A DNA stretch of 64,000 nucleotides from Mycobacterium sp. IS-3022 (GCF_001500065.1 NZ_LQIN01000009.1:1-64000), one strand, 5' to 3'; shown: positions 1 through 8,290, counted from the first letter of the stretch. The notes: generated by a model not told the origin, from the sequence alone. Numbers and translations: made by a program.

Positions 1-104
1 TGACGACCGCACCCCACGGCAGGCCTACCTCCACGCCATTACCCACGAAAACCTGCCAATTTCTTGACTCAAGACATGTGTCCACTGACACGAGCGATCC
101 GAAT

Positions 105-118
105 TAGAACGTGTTTCA
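105..118. promoter_or_regulatory. KstR-type operator box
   Basis: TAGAACGTGTTTCA fits the published KstR consensus TnnAACnnGTTnnA at every fixed position and is close to palindromic. It lies 65-78 bp upstream of the preferred GTG start of the SDR gene at 183. KstR is the TetR-family repressor of mycobacterial sterol catabolism. The sequence match is direct; regulation of the following genes is inferred. A further dyad, GTGTC/GACAC, lies at 78-91. Confidence 0.7.
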
Positions 119-182
119 GAAAACCGCCCGGGAGCGGCCGGAGCCCTGTTACCGTTCGCCCGGCGAGGGAAGGACTTCGATC

Positions 183-974
183 GTGATTCTCGACAGATTC
201 CGACTGGACGATCAGGTGGCGGTGGTCACCGGTGCGGGCCGCGGCCTCGGCGCCGCGATGGCGGTCGCATTCGCGGAAGCCGGTGCGGACGTGGTGATCG
301 CGTCGCGCACACAGTCGCAACTCGAGGAGGTCGCCGAGCAGGTCGGCGCCGCCGGACGACGGGCCCACATCGTCGTCGCGGACCTCGCGCATCCCGAGGA
401 CACCGCCAAGCTCGCCGACGCCGCAGTCGAAGCGTTCGGCAAACTAGACATCGTCGTCAACAATGTCGGCGGCACCATGCCGAACGCGCTCCTCAACACC
501 TCGACGAAGGACCTGCGCGACGCCTTCACCTTCAATGTCTCGACCGCGCACGCGCTCACGGCGGCCGCCGTACCGCACATGCTCGAGCACTCCGGCGGCG
601 GCAGCATCATCAACATCACCTCCACCATGGGCCGGTTGGCCGGGCGCGGTTTCGCCGCCTACGGCACCGCCAAGGCCGCGCTCGCCCACTACACCCGGTT
701 GGCCGCGCTCGACCTGTGCCCGCGGATCCGGGTCAACGCGATCGCGCCGGGCTCGATCCTGACCTCGGCGCTCGACATCGTGGCCTCCGACGACGATCTG
801 CGGAAGCCGATGGAGCAGGCCACCCCGATGCGCCGCCTCGGGGAGCCCGACGACATCGCCGCTGCCGCCGTGTATCTGGCCTCGCCGGCAGGTAGCTATC
901 TGACCGGTAAGACGCTCGAGGTGGACGGCGGGTTGACGGTCCCTAATCTCGACCTGCCCATCCCGGATCTGTGA
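183..974 (+). CDS. Short-chain dehydrogenase/reductase (SDR), possibly KstR-controlled
   Basis: NAD(P)-dependent oxidoreductase of the classical SDR family, 263 aa. It has the glycine-rich cofactor motif TGAGRGLG near the N-terminus, the NNVGG motif, the catalytic YGTAK pair and the C-terminal LEVDGG signature. GTG at 183 is preferred because GGGAAGG lies about 9 nt upstream and the protein then begins just ahead of the Rossmann strand; reading from 111 would add 24 residues atypical of the family. The gene at 985 follows after 10 nt, so the two are probably co-transcribed. The KstR-type box at 105-118 suggests induction by sterol metabolites. The substrate cannot be read from the sequence. 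Confidence 0.88.
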   Translation: MILDRFRLDDQVAVVTGAGRGLGAAMAVAFAEAGADVVIASRTQSQLEEVAEQVGAAGRRAHIVVADLAHPEDTAKLADAAVEAFGKLDIVVNNVGGTMPNALLNTSTKDLRDAFTFNVSTAHALTAAAVPHMLEHSGGGSIINITSTMGRLAGRGFAAYGTAKAALAHYTRLAALDLCPRIRVNAIAPGSILTSALDIVASDDDLRKPMEQATPMRRLGEPDDIAAAAVYLASPAGSYLTGKTLEVDGGLTVPNLDLPIPDL

Positions 975-984
975 GAGGAAGTCC

Positions 985-2061
985 ATGACCATCAAGGTGG
1001 CCGCGATCGGCACCGGCAACGTCGGACGGCACGCGCTGACCCAGCTGATCAACGACCCGCAATACGAGCTCACCGCCGTGTGGGTGTCGTCGGAGGCCAA
1101 AGCCGGAACGGACGCGGGAGAGCTTGCGGGGCTGGGGGTTTCGACGGGTATCACCGCGACGACCGACCTCGATGCAGTACTGGCCACCCAGCCGCAGTGC
1201 GCCGTCTACACCGCGATGGCCGACAACCGCCTGCCCGACGCGCTGGAGGACTATCGCCGCATCCTGGCCGCCGGCGTCAACGTCGTCGGCAGCAGCGCGG
1301 TCTTCCTGCAGTATCCGTGGCAGGTGCTGCCCGACGAACTCGTCAAGCCGATCGAGGAAGCCACGCAACAAGGCAATTCGAGCGTCTTCGTGAACGGCAT
1401 CGACCCAGGCTTCGCCAACGACCTGCTGCCGCTGGCGCTGGCGGGCACCTGCCAGAGCGTCGAACAGATCCGCTGCATGGAGATCATCAACTACGACACC
1501 TACGACAGCGCCACGGTCATGTTCGACGTGATGGGCTTCGGCAAACCGCTCGACGAGATCCCGATGCTGCTGCAACCCGGGGTGCTCAGCCTCGCCTGGG
1601 GATCGGTGGTGCGCCAACTCGCCGCGGGCCTCGGCATCGAACTCGACAAGGTCACCGAGACCTACACCCGCGAACCGGCGCCCGAGGAATTCGACATCGC
1701 CGCGGGCCACATCGCGAAGGGCACCGCAGCGGCCTTGCGCTTCGAAGTGCAGGGCATCAAGGACGGCAAGGTCGCCGTCGTCCTCGAACACGTCACGCGG
1801 TTGCGCGACGACCTGCACCCGGACTGGCCGCAACCGGCGCAGGAGGGCGGCTCGTACCGTCTGGAGATCACCGGCGAGCCGTCATACACGCTCGACCTGT
1901 GCCTCAGCAGCCCCAACGGCGACCACAACCACGCCGGGCTGGTCGCGACTGCCGCCCGTGTCGTCAACGCGATTCCCGCGGTCGTGGCCGCCCCGCCGGG
2001 CATCCGGACGACGCTCGACTTGCCGCTGATCACCGGAAAAGGGCTGTACGCTCAGCGTTGA
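985..2061 (+). CDS. Dihydrodipicolinate-reductase-like NAD(P)-binding protein
   Basis: 358-aa protein opening with a Rossmann fold (VAAIGTGNVGRHAL) typical of the mycobacterial proteins annotated as dihydrodipicolinate reductase N-terminus family, related to 2,4-diaminopentanoate dehydrogenases. It is longer than true DapB (about 245-270 aa), so a lysine-pathway role is unlikely. ATG at 985 follows GAGAGGAAG. It starts 10 nt after the SDR stop and probably shares its promoter and the KstR-type box. Likely an oxidoreductase acting on an imine, amine or keto substrate; the substrate is unknown. Confidence 0.8.
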   Translation: MTIKVAAIGTGNVGRHALTQLINDPQYELTAVWVSSEAKAGTDAGELAGLGVSTGITATTDLDAVLATQPQCAVYTAMADNRLPDALEDYRRILAAGVNVVGSSAVFLQYPWQVLPDELVKPIEEATQQGNSSVFVNGIDPGFANDLLPLALAGTCQSVEQIRCMEIINYDTYDSATVMFDVMGFGKPLDEIPMLLQPGVLSLAWGSVVRQLAAGLGIELDKVTETYTREPAPEEFDIAAGHIAKGTAAALRFEVQGIKDGKVAVVLEHVTRLRDDLHPDWPQPAQEGGSYRLEITGEPSYTLDLCLSSPNGDHNHAGLVATAARVVNAIPAVVAAPPGIRTTLDLPLITGKGLYAQR

Positions 2062-2093
2062 GGCCAACGGTATTTCAGACTGAGGACGTGCCC

Positions 2094-2360
2094 ATGCGAA
2101 CCACACTTCGTTATCTCGCTCCGGTGATCGCGGCCGGTGGCGTCGCAGCGGCGGTCGCGGGCGCACCGTTGGCCGGCGCCGAACCGGCCAACCCGACGCT
2201 GCCGCAGTGCGTCGACACCGGTGGCGCCCAGGCGATCGGCGGCTCCACCACGGAATGCGTGTCGCCAGGCAACGTTTCGATCGACGCCACGCCCGCCGAA
2301 CAGGAGTACGTGGGTCCGTGGGGCAGCATGTGGGAAGGCGACGGGTTCTTCTTCCCGTGA
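2094..2360 (+). CDS. Small exported protein with signal peptide
   Basis: 88-aa protein. Residues 1-29 form a Sec signal peptide (MRTTLRY, a hydrophobic Ala/Val/Gly core, then PLAGAEPAN with likely cleavage after AGA). The mature part has two cysteines (39 and 55) and ends in an aromatic, Gly-rich tail (GPWGSMWEGDGFFFP). This resembles small secreted proteins common in mycobacteria whose function is unknown. GAGGACG lies just upstream of the ATG. Its stop overlaps the preferred GTG start of the next, similarly built gene, so the two look like a translationally coupled pair. Confidence 0.75.
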   Translation: MRTTLRYLAPVIAAGGVAAAVAGAPLAGAEPANPTLPQCVDTGGAQAIGGSTTECVSPGNVSIDATPAEQEYVGPWGSMWEGDGFFFP

Positions 2361-2620
2361 CCGTCCGGGGCCTGCCCCTGCCAAGCGAGAGATCGATAAC
2401 CCGTTATATGGCAGTGGTTTTCGCTGCGGCCGTGGTCGGCGTGTGCACGCTCGCCGCACCGGTCGCCACCGCCGCGCCCGAGTGCGCCGACATCGCCCCG
2501 AACACCTCGCAATGCGATACGAACGGCAGCTCTCAGATCGTCACGTCACCGTCGATGCAGACCGGCCCGTACCGCGGGTGGGCTTGGGGCCCGGTGATCA
2601 TCGGTGGACGAGGTAGGTGA
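2357..2620 (+). CDS. Small exported protein, partner of the preceding gene
   Basis: 87-aa protein if translation starts at GTG 2357, which overlaps the TGA of the upstream gene (GTGA). This start gives a signal peptide with a basic n-region (SERSITRY) before the hydrophobic AVVFAAAVVGVCTLAAP stretch and an ATAA cleavage site. Starting at ATG 2408 instead would leave the signal peptide without positive charge and without a ribosome-binding site. The mature part has two cysteines and ends in GWAWGPVIIGGRGR, echoing the aromatic/Gly-rich tail of its neighbour, so the two are probably ancient duplicates. Function unknown. Confidence 0.7.
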   Translation: MTVRGLPLPSERSITRYMAVVFAAAVVGVCTLAAPVATAAPECADIAPNTSQCDTNGSSQIVTSPSMQTGPYRGWAWGPVIIGGRGR

Positions 2621-2648
2621 CACCCGGCGCCACGTCGGCCCGAGGTTT

Positions 2649-2688
2649 CGGCTAACCTAACTTTTCTATTCGCTACTCCGGATAGAAA
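2649..2688. promoter_or_regulatory. Candidate metal-responsive control region of mntH
   Basis: GGCTAACCTAA (2650-2660) is identical to one half of the DtxR/IdeR-type palindrome TWAGGTWAGSCTWACCTWA; the left half is degenerate. Immediately downstream, TTTCTATTCG (2663-2672) and CGGATAGAAA (2679-2688) form a 10-bp inverted repeat with one mismatch and a 6-nt spacer, abutting the GTG start. The arrangement suggests repression by a DtxR-family metal sensor, or an RNA hairpin at the start codon. Which it is cannot be decided from the sequence. Confidence 0.5.
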
Positions 2689-3921
2689 GTGGGCGAGGTG
2701 GTCCAGGACGAGGTGAAGCTGCGGCCGAGTTGGCTGTTGCTCGGCCCGGCGTTCGTCGCCGCCATCGCCTACGTCGACCCCGGCAACGTCGCCGCCAACG
2801 TCAGCGCCGGCGCGCAGTTCGGGTTCTTGCTCGTCTGGGTCATCGTCGCGGCCAACGCCATGGCCTGTCTCGTGCAGTACCTCTCGGCGAAGCTGGGGCT
2901 GGTGACCGGGATGTCGCTGCCGGAAGCGGTCGGTGGCCGGATGCGCCGCCGGACCCGGCTGACGTACTGGCTGCAGGCCGAATTAGTCGCGATGGCAACC
3001 GATCTCGCGGAGGTGGTGGGCGGCGCCATCGCGCTGAACCTGCTGTTCGACCTGCCGCTGCTGACCGGCGGCATCATCACCGGGGTCGTCTCGCTGCTGT
3101 TGCTGTTGGTCAAGGACCGCCAAGGTCAAAGCTCGTTCGAACGCGTCATCACCGGGCTGCTGTCGATCATCGCGGTGGGCTTCCTCGCCAGCCTGGTCGT
3201 CGCTCCCCCGCCCGTCGACGAGGCGGCAGCCGGGCTGGTTCCGATGTTCGCCGGCACCGAGAGCGTGCTGATCGCCGCCGCCATGCTGGGCGCGACCGTG
3301 ATGCCGCACGCGGTGTACTTGCACTCCGGGTTGGCCCGGGACCGCCACGGTCACCCCGAGGCAGGCCCGATGCGACGGATGCTGCTGCGCGTCACCCGCT
3401 GGGACGTCGGCATCGCGATGGTCATCGCCGGCGCCGTCAACCTGTCGATGGTGCTGGTCGCCGCCACCAATCTGCAGGGACAGGAGAACACCGACTCGAT
3501 CGAGGGCGCACACGCCGCGGTCCGCGAGACCCTCGGCCCGACGATCGCGCTGCTGTTCGCCATCGGCCTGCTGGCCTCGGGGCTGGCGTCCTCTTCGGTC
3601 GGCGCATACGCGGGCGCGATGATCATGCAGGGCCTGCTGAAGCGCTCCATTCCACTGGTGCTGCGCCGCCTCATCACCCTGCTGCCGGCCCTGGCGATCC
3701 TCGCGATCGGTCTCGACCCCAGCCGGGCGCTGGTGTTGTCGCAGGTGGTGCTGTCCTTCGGGATCCCGTTCGCCTTGATTCCCCTGGTGCGGCTGACCAG
3801 CGACCGGAGCCTGATGGGCGACGACACCAACCACCGCGTGACGACGGCTCTCGGCTGGGCCATCGCCGCTCTCATTACCCTTTTGAATGTGGTGCTGATC
3901 TTCCTGACCCTGACAGGCTGA
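2689..3921 (+). CDS. mntH: Nramp-family proton-coupled Mn(II)/divalent metal transporter
   Basis: 410-aa polytopic membrane protein, normal length for bacterial MntH. It has the TM1 metal-binding DPGN motif (residues 30-33) and the TM6 MPHAVYLHS motif (from residue 205), both diagnostic of Nramp carriers importing Mn2+ and other divalent metals with protons. About eleven hydrophobic helices are visible. There is no clear Shine-Dalgarno before GTG 2689 (only AGAAAG), so a leaderless mRNA or a start at GTG 2698 are alternatives. The upstream DtxR-type half site supports metal control. Its stop overlaps the next start (TGATG), implying co-translation with the peptidase-like fusion protein. Confidence 0.92.
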   Translation: MGEVVQDEVKLRPSWLLLGPAFVAAIAYVDPGNVAANVSAGAQFGFLLVWVIVAANAMACLVQYLSAKLGLVTGMSLPEAVGGRMRRRTRLTYWLQAELVAMATDLAEVVGGAIALNLLFDLPLLTGGIITGVVSLLLLLVKDRQGQSSFERVITGLLSIIAVGFLASLVVAPPPVDEAAAGLVPMFAGTESVLIAAAMLGATVMPHAVYLHSGLARDRHGHPEAGPMRRMLLRVTRWDVGIAMVIAGAVNLSMVLVAATNLQGQENTDSIEGAHAAVRETLGPTIALLFAIGLLASGLASSSVGAYAGAMIMQGLLKRSIPLVLRRLITLLPALAILAIGLDPSRALVLSQVVLSFGIPFALIPLVRLTSDRSLMGDDTNHRVTTALGWAIAALITLLNVVLIFLTLTG

Positions 3922-4973
3922 TGCTCAACCACGCCTACTTCGCGTACGGGTCGAACCTCAACGTCTCGCAGATGGCGTTGCGGTGCCCCGACGCGGCGAA
4001 TCCCCGGCCGGCCATGCTCGCCGACCACGACTGGCTGATCAACCAGCGCGGTGTTGCGACCGTCGAACCGTTCGACGGCTCCGAAGTCCACGGCGTCGTG
4101 TGGCAACTCAACGATCACGACCTGGCCGTGCTGGACAGCGCCGAGGGCGTTCCGGTCCGCTACCGCCGTGACCGACTCACCGTGCACACCGACGAAGGCC
4201 CCGCCGAAGCCTGGGTCTACATCGACCACCGCGTCGATCCCGGGCCGCCGCGCCCGGGATATCTGGAACGCATCGTCGACGGCGCCATGCACCACGGCCT
4301 GCCGCAGCGCTGGGTCGACTTCCTCCGGCGGTGGGATCCCGCACACTGGCCGAACCGCCTCCACAACACAGAAACCCCTGCACCGCAATCACTTTCGGAG
4401 CTGTTGGCACAGCCCGGCGTCACAGAGGTCTGCACACTGCGGTCGCGCTTCGGCTTCCTGGCCATCCACGGCGGCGGCCTGGAGGAGATGACCGACGTCA
4501 TCGCCGAACGGGCCGCCGACGCGGCGGGTGCCTCCGTCTATGTGATGCGCCATCCGGACCACTACCCGCACCATCTGCCCTCGGCGCTGTACCGGGCGCA
4601 GGAGTCCGCTCGTCTCGCGGAGTTCCTCGACCACGTCGACGTCGCGGTGTCGCTGCACGGATACGGCCGCATCGGTCGCAGCACGCAACTGCTTGCGGGC
4701 GGCCGCAACCGCGAACTCGCCGAACATCTCGCCCGCCACGTCAGCGTGCCCGGCTACCAGGTGATCACCGATCTCGACGCGATTCCTCGCGAACTGCGCG
4801 GGCTGCATCCCGACAATCCGGTCAACCGCGTCCGCGGCGGCGGAGCGCAACTCGAGCTGACACCACGGGTGCGTGGCATCAGCCCCCGCAGCCAGCTACC
4901 GAGCGACGACGGCCTCACGCCCGCCACCTCCGCGTTGATCCAGGGCCTCGTGGCGACCGCGCATTCTTGGTGA
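3921..4973 (+). CDS. Fused gamma-glutamylcyclotransferase / poly-gamma-glutamate hydrolase family protein
   Basis: 350-aa two-domain protein. Residues 1 to about 145 are a GGCT-like domain with the YFAYGSNL loop (6-13) and the catalytic-type Glu in LDSAEGVPVRYRR (E75). Residues from about 160 resemble the poly-gamma-glutamate hydrolase family of phage PGA depolymerases (zinc carboxypeptidase-like), with FGFLAIHGGGLEE (H183, E188/E189), SLHGYGR (H246) and QLELTPRVR (310-318) as likely zinc and substrate residues. Both domains act on gamma-glutamyl bonds, which argues for a linked cytosolic function; no signal peptide is seen. ATG 3921 overlaps the mntH stop. The family assignment is by motif; the physiological substrate is inferred. 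Confidence 0.82.
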   Translation: MLNHAYFAYGSNLNVSQMALRCPDAANPRPAMLADHDWLINQRGVATVEPFDGSEVHGVVWQLNDHDLAVLDSAEGVPVRYRRDRLTVHTDEGPAEAWVYIDHRVDPGPPRPGYLERIVDGAMHHGLPQRWVDFLRRWDPAHWPNRLHNTETPAPQSLSELLAQPGVTEVCTLRSRFGFLAIHGGGLEEMTDVIAERAADAAGASVYVMRHPDHYPHHLPSALYRAQESARLAEFLDHVDVAVSLHGYGRIGRSTQLLAGGRNRELAEHLARHVSVPGYQVITDLDAIPRELRGLHPDNPVNRVRGGGAQLELTPRVRGISPRSQLPSDDGLTPATSALIQGLVATAHSW

Positions 4974-4988
4974 CTCGGTTCGCCACAG

Positions 4989-5015
4989 TCATCCGGCGTG
5001 CAGGTGGCTCCGAAT
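4989..5015 (+). promoter_or_regulatory. SigK-like autoregulatory promoter
   Basis: TCATCC (4989-4994), a 15-nt spacer and CCGAAT (5010-5015). The reported M. tuberculosis SigK consensus is, from memory, CCATCC, 16-17 nt, CCGAAT; here the -10 is exact and the -35 differs at one base. The predicted start of transcription falls at about 5022-5023, exactly on the GTG of the DUF1365 gene, implying a leaderless mRNA. It heads the DUF1365-sigK-rskA unit, as expected for an autoregulated sigma factor. Confidence 0.72.
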
Positions 5016-5022
5016 ACTCCAT

Positions 5023-5790
5023 GTGGACGGCTCATACCTGTACCGGACCCGGACCGCACATCTGCGGCGCGCACCGGTGTATCACCATTTCGAGCACCAC
5101 GGATACAGCTGGTATGTCGACCTCGACCGGCTCCCCCGGCTTCCGTGGTGGCTCCGGCCCTTCGCCCGCTTCGACGCACGCGACCACCTCGACGGCGCGC
5201 CGCAGGACTCCCTGCGCCGGCGCATCGACGCGTTCCTGCGCGACCGCGGCGTCGCCCTGGACGGCGGTCGGGTCACCGCCCTGCTGCAGGCCCGGGTGCT
5301 CGGCTACGTCTTCAACCCGCTCACGCTGTACTGGTGCCACGACGCCGACGGCGTGCTGCGTCATGTCGTGATGGAGATGCACAACCGCGGCGGCGAGCGG
5401 CACGCCTATCTGCTCCCGCCGGGCCCCGACGGCATGTCGATGACGCCGAAGAAGTTGCGGGTGTCGCCGTTCAACGGGGTCGACGGCCACTACCTGGTGC
5501 GCGCCCCGCAACCCGGCGCCCAGCTGGACGTGACGGTGTCGCTGCACCGCGGCAACGAACCGGCGTTCATCGCGACGCTGCGCGGCACGCGCAGGCCGGC
5601 AACCGTCGCCGAGTTGTTGCGGATGCAGCTGGTCGCCCCGCTGGCCCCGCTGATGACGGCGCTGGAGTACCGGATCCAGCACGTCACGTTGTGGCTGCGT
5701 CGCGTTCCCCTCGCGCCGCGTGTCGAACGAGTCGGCGAAACACGCGCTCCGGCAGAGCCTTTGGTCGCGCACGCGGCCAGATCGCAATAA
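5023..5790 (+). CDS. DUF1365 family protein, first gene of the sigK unit
   Basis: 255-aa protein of the DUF1365 family (YRTRTAHLRRAPVYHHF near the N-terminus, YVFNPLTLYWCHD centrally). In mycobacteria this family (Rv0448c) sits in the sigK operon between a FAD amine-oxidase gene and a CFA-synthase-like gene and is thought to act on lipids. Here those partners are absent and DUF1365 lies 2 nt from sigK. GTG 5023 is chosen because it begins exactly where transcription from the SigK-like promoter is predicted. Biochemical activity is unknown. Confidence 0.82.
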   Translation: MDGSYLYRTRTAHLRRAPVYHHFEHHGYSWYVDLDRLPRLPWWLRPFARFDARDHLDGAPQDSLRRRIDAFLRDRGVALDGGRVTALLQARVLGYVFNPLTLYWCHDADGVLRHVVMEMHNRGGERHAYLLPPGPDGMSMTPKKLRVSPFNGVDGHYLVRAPQPGAQLDVTVSLHRGNEPAFIATLRGTRRPATVAELLRMQLVAPLAPLMTALEYRIQHVTLWLRRVPLAPRVERVGETRAPAEPLVAHAARSQ

Positions 5791-5792
5791 CG

Positions 5793-6374
5793 ATGACGTT
5801 GCTGACGTCGGTGGCTAGGCTACCGCTGGTGACCACGGACCTCGACGAACTGCTTCGCCAGGTGGCCCAGCAGAATGTCGAGGCGTTCGCCACCTTCTAT
5901 GACCGCACCCGTGCGCGGGTGTTCGGCCTCGTCACCAGGGTGCTGCGGGACCCCGGCTACAGCGAGGAGACAACTCAGGACATCTATCTGCAGGTGTGGC
6001 GCACCGCTGCCAACTACGACCCCGCCGCCGGATCACCGCTCGCGTGGCTGATGACGCTCGCGCACCGCCGCGCCGTCGACCGGGTGCGTGCCGAACAGGC
6101 GGCGAGCCGACGCGAGGACCGGTACGGCGCGGCCACCGTCGACCCGCCCGCCGATCACGTCGCCGACTCGGTGATCCTGCGCGACGAACGTCGCCGGGTG
6201 GCCGACTGCCTGCGATCGCTGACCGATGTGCAACGCGAGTGCATCCAACTCGCGTACTACGACGGGCTGACCTACGCCCAGGTGTCGGAGCGGTTGTCGG
6301 CGAACCTCGCCACGATCAAGTCGCGGATGCGCGACGGCCTGCGCGGCCTGCGCAAGTGCTTGGGGATGGCATGA
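5793..6374 (+). CDS. sigK: ECF sigma factor SigK
   Basis: ECF RNA-polymerase sigma factor, 193 aa from ATG 5793. Region 2 includes [17 protein letters not shown] and [14 protein letters not shown]; region 4 includes [22 protein letters not shown] and [17 protein letters not shown]. The middle stretch [10 protein letters not shown] is very close to M. tuberculosis SigK. Alternative starts are GTG 5811 and GTG 5829. The last lies 7 nt after a TAGGCT -10-like element (5816-5821), so an internal leaderless transcript is possible. It overlaps rskA by ATGA, as expected for a sigma/anti-sigma pair. SigK directs mpt70/mpt83-type genes in M. tuberculosis; no such genes lie in this window. Confidence 0.9.
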   Translation: MTLLTSVARLPLVTTDLDELLRQVAQQNVEAFATFYDRTRARVFGLVTRVLRDPGYSEETTQDIYLQVWRTAANYDPAAGSPLAWLMTLAHRRAVDRVRAEQAASRREDRYGAATVDPPADHVADSVILRDERRRVADCLRSLTDVQRECIQLAYYDGLTYAQVSERLSANLATIKSRMRDGLRGLRKCLGMA

Positions 6375-7087
6375 CCGAGCCCCTCGATTCCGACCTCGGC
6401 GCGCTCGCGGCGCCGTACGCACTCGACGCGATGTCCGACTCCGAACGGGCCGATGTCGACCGCCGGGTCGCGGCCGCGCCGCCCGCCGTCGCACGGGCCT
6501 TCGCCGACGAGGTGCGCGAGGTCCGCGAGGCCATGGCAGTGGTGTCGGCGGCCACCGCGGCCGAACCACCGGCGGCGTTGCGCGCGCGCCTGCTCGCCGA
6601 GGTCGCTGGCGCCACACGCGCACCCGTACAACAGCTCCGGCCGCGACGCTGGCAGCGGATCGCGCTGGCCGCCGCGGCGGTACTCGTCGTCGGCCTCGGC
6701 ACACTCGGTGTCGGGCTGGCGCTGCGGCCGGCGCCCAGCCCGTCTACCGCCGAGCAGGTCTTCGCCGCACCCGACGTACGCACCGTGTCGGGCGGCATCC
6801 CCGGCGGCGGCACGGCAACGGTGGTGTTCTCGCGCGAGAAGGACGCCGGGGTGCTGGTGATGAACAACGTCGCACCGCCGCAACCCGGCACCGTGTATCA
6901 GATGTGGCTGATCGACGCTGAGGGGCCGCACTCCGCGGGCACGATGGACCCGCAGGCAGTCGCACCCTCCACGACCGCCGTGCTGCCCGATCTCGGCGAC
7001 TCGCGCGCGCTGGCGTTCACCGTCGAACCGCCCGGCGGTTCACCGCAGCCGACCAGCGCCCCGTTCGCCGAGCTGCCGTTGGCTTAA
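6371..7087 (+). CDS. rskA: Anti-sigma-K factor RskA
   Basis: 238-aa single-pass membrane anti-sigma factor. The N-terminal cytosolic zinc-binding-like anti-sigma domain ([18 protein letters not shown], then [21 protein letters not shown]) matches M. tuberculosis RskA closely. One transmembrane helix follows at about residues 95-118. The extracytoplasmic domain carries PDVRTVSGG and VYQMWLID, also shared with RskA. ATG overlaps the sigK stop. RskA sequesters SigK at the membrane and releases it after regulated proteolysis. Its stop codon overlaps that of the convergent GCS2 gene (TTAA at 7084-7087). Confidence 0.92.
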   Translation: MTEPLDSDLGALAAPYALDAMSDSERADVDRRVAAAPPAVARAFADEVREVREAMAVVSAATAAEPPAALRARLLAEVAGATRAPVQQLRPRRWQRIALAAAAVLVVGLGTLGVGLALRPAPSPSTAEQVFAAPDVRTVSGGIPGGGTATVVFSREKDAGVLVMNNVAPPQPGTVYQMWLIDAEGPHSAGTMDPQAVAPSTTAVLPDLGDSRALAFTVEPPGGSPQPTSAPFAELPLA

Positions 7088-8187
7088 CTGATTCCCGCCA
7101 GCGTGGCCTCGGCCGCCTCGGCGACGACGTCGCCCACGTCGCGGCGGCGCTGCCACGCCCGTCGCTGCCTGATCGCACCGTTGCCCTGCTCGGTGACGCG
7201 GTGCACCTCGTCGAACACGAGGTCGTAGTCGCCGACCGCTTCGAGTGCCGGGCGCACATGCTCGATCAGCCGGTCCAGCAGCGCTCGCGCGGGAACCCGC
7301 TCGTGGGTTTCCAGCAGATCGACCGCATCGCCGTTCAGACCGTCGCGTGCGGATTTCCAGTAGGCGGCCTTCAGCGCATGCGGGGCGAGCGGCGGTGTCG
7401 GCTCGCCGCGCCGTTCGTCCTCCAGCGCGGTCATCACGGCGGCCCGGGTGACCGCGGCCAGCAGCACGGTTTCGGCCGCCGTCGCGGGCACGTCGGCGAC
7501 GCGCACCTCGATCGTCGGGAAGTTCGCCGACGGGCGCACGTCCCAATAGACCATGCCGTCGTCGAGCATCGCGCCCGCCTGCTGCAGCATGCGCACGACG
7601 GCGTCGTACTCGTCGACGGAGTCGAAGTGCGGCGGTGGGCCGGCGCTGGGCCATCGCGCCCACAACACGCTGCGCCAACTGGCGTAGCCGGTGTCGGAGT
7701 TGCGGTAGATCGCGGAGTTCGCGCTCAGGGCAAGCAGGCTGGGCAGCCATGGCCGCAGCCGGTTGCTGACCCGAATGGCGGCTTCCCGGCTGGGCACCGC
7801 CACGTGCACGTGGCACCCGCAGATGCCCTGCTCGTGAGCGACCATGCCGAACTTGTCGCCGATCTCGCGGTATCGCGGCGTGTCGGTGATCGGGAAGTCC
7901 CGGGGAATTGTCGGTGGCAATCCGACCGCGAGCAGTTGCGCCCCGGCGGCCTGCGCGGCGTCGGCCGCCACGCGCCGGAGTCGCAACAGTTGGTCCCGCA
8001 GTTCGCGGGTGGAGGCGACCACCTCGCTGGTGGTCTCGACCTGGCAGGTGGTCAGTTCGAGTTGCAGCTTCACGCCGTGCTTGGCGGCCTCGTGGGCGAC
8101 GGCCTCGTTGAGAGCGACCGGTTCGCCGGTCGCCGGGTCGGCGAGCAGGAATTCCTCTTCGACGCCGATTGTGGGGTGCGCGGCCAT
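7084..8187 (-). CDS. GCS2-type carboxylate-amine ligase (glutamate-cysteine ligase 2 family, YbdK-like)
   Basis: 367-aa member of the GCS2 family: IGVEEEFLL at the N-terminus, [18 protein letters not shown] and the [18 protein letters not shown] region form the ATP-grasp-like glutamine-synthetase-fold active site. M. tuberculosis Rv0433 is the comparable protein. Such enzymes couple ATP hydrolysis to formation of a gamma-glutamyl amide, often with weak glutamate-cysteine ligase activity; because mycobacteria use mycothiol, the real substrate is uncertain. No Shine-Dalgarno precedes the ATG. A 14-bp perfect hairpin (8209-8246) lies in its upstream region. It converges on rskA with overlapping stop codons. 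Confidence 0.85.
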   Translation of the reverse strand: MAAHPTIGVEEEFLLADPATGEPVALNEAVAHEAAKHGVKLQLELTTCQVETTSEVVASTRELRDQLLRLRRVAADAAQAAGAQLLAVGLPPTIPRDFPITDTPRYREIGDKFGMVAHEQGICGCHVHVAVPSREAAIRVSNRLRPWLPSLLALSANSAIYRNSDTGYASWRSVLWARWPSAGPPPHFDSVDEYDAVVRMLQQAGAMLDDGMVYWDVRPSANFPTIEVRVADVPATAAETVLLAAVTRAAVMTALEDERRGEPTPPLAPHALKAAYWKSARDGLNGDAVDLLETHERVPARALLDRLIEHVRPALEAVGDYDLVFDEVHRVTEQGNGAIRQRRAWQRRRDVGDVVAEAAEATLAGIS

Positions 8188-8208
8188 GGATATGGGGGTC
8201 GGAATATT

Positions 8209-8290
8209 GATCCGGCCCGTCGGAATGGTTCACGACGGGCCGGATCGGGGCAACAAGTCCTTCGGCTAGTGGACTTCGGTATTCGAAGTC
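8209..8290. promoter_or_regulatory. Nested hairpins in the divergent GCS2 / F420-oxidoreductase intergenic region
   Basis: Three inverted repeats are visible. The first is a perfect 14-bp stem at 8209-8222/8233-8246 with a 10-nt loop. The second is AAGTCC (8255-8260) with GGACTT (8271-8276). The third is GACTTCG (8272-8278) with CGAAGTC (8284-8290). The last two share bases and exclude each other, as in attenuators. No U-tract follows on either strand. If the plus-strand gene is leaderless, the elements would belong to the GCS2 leader or to a small RNA. Confidence 0.4.

Noticed and set aside
2730..3920. Apparent in-frame N-terminal extension of the GGCT/PGA-hydrolase fusion through the mntH region
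   Set aside because: The extension is Arg/Pro/Gly-rich shadow translation of mntH; the real protein starts at ATG 3921 overlapping the mntH stop, right at the YFAYGSNL domain.
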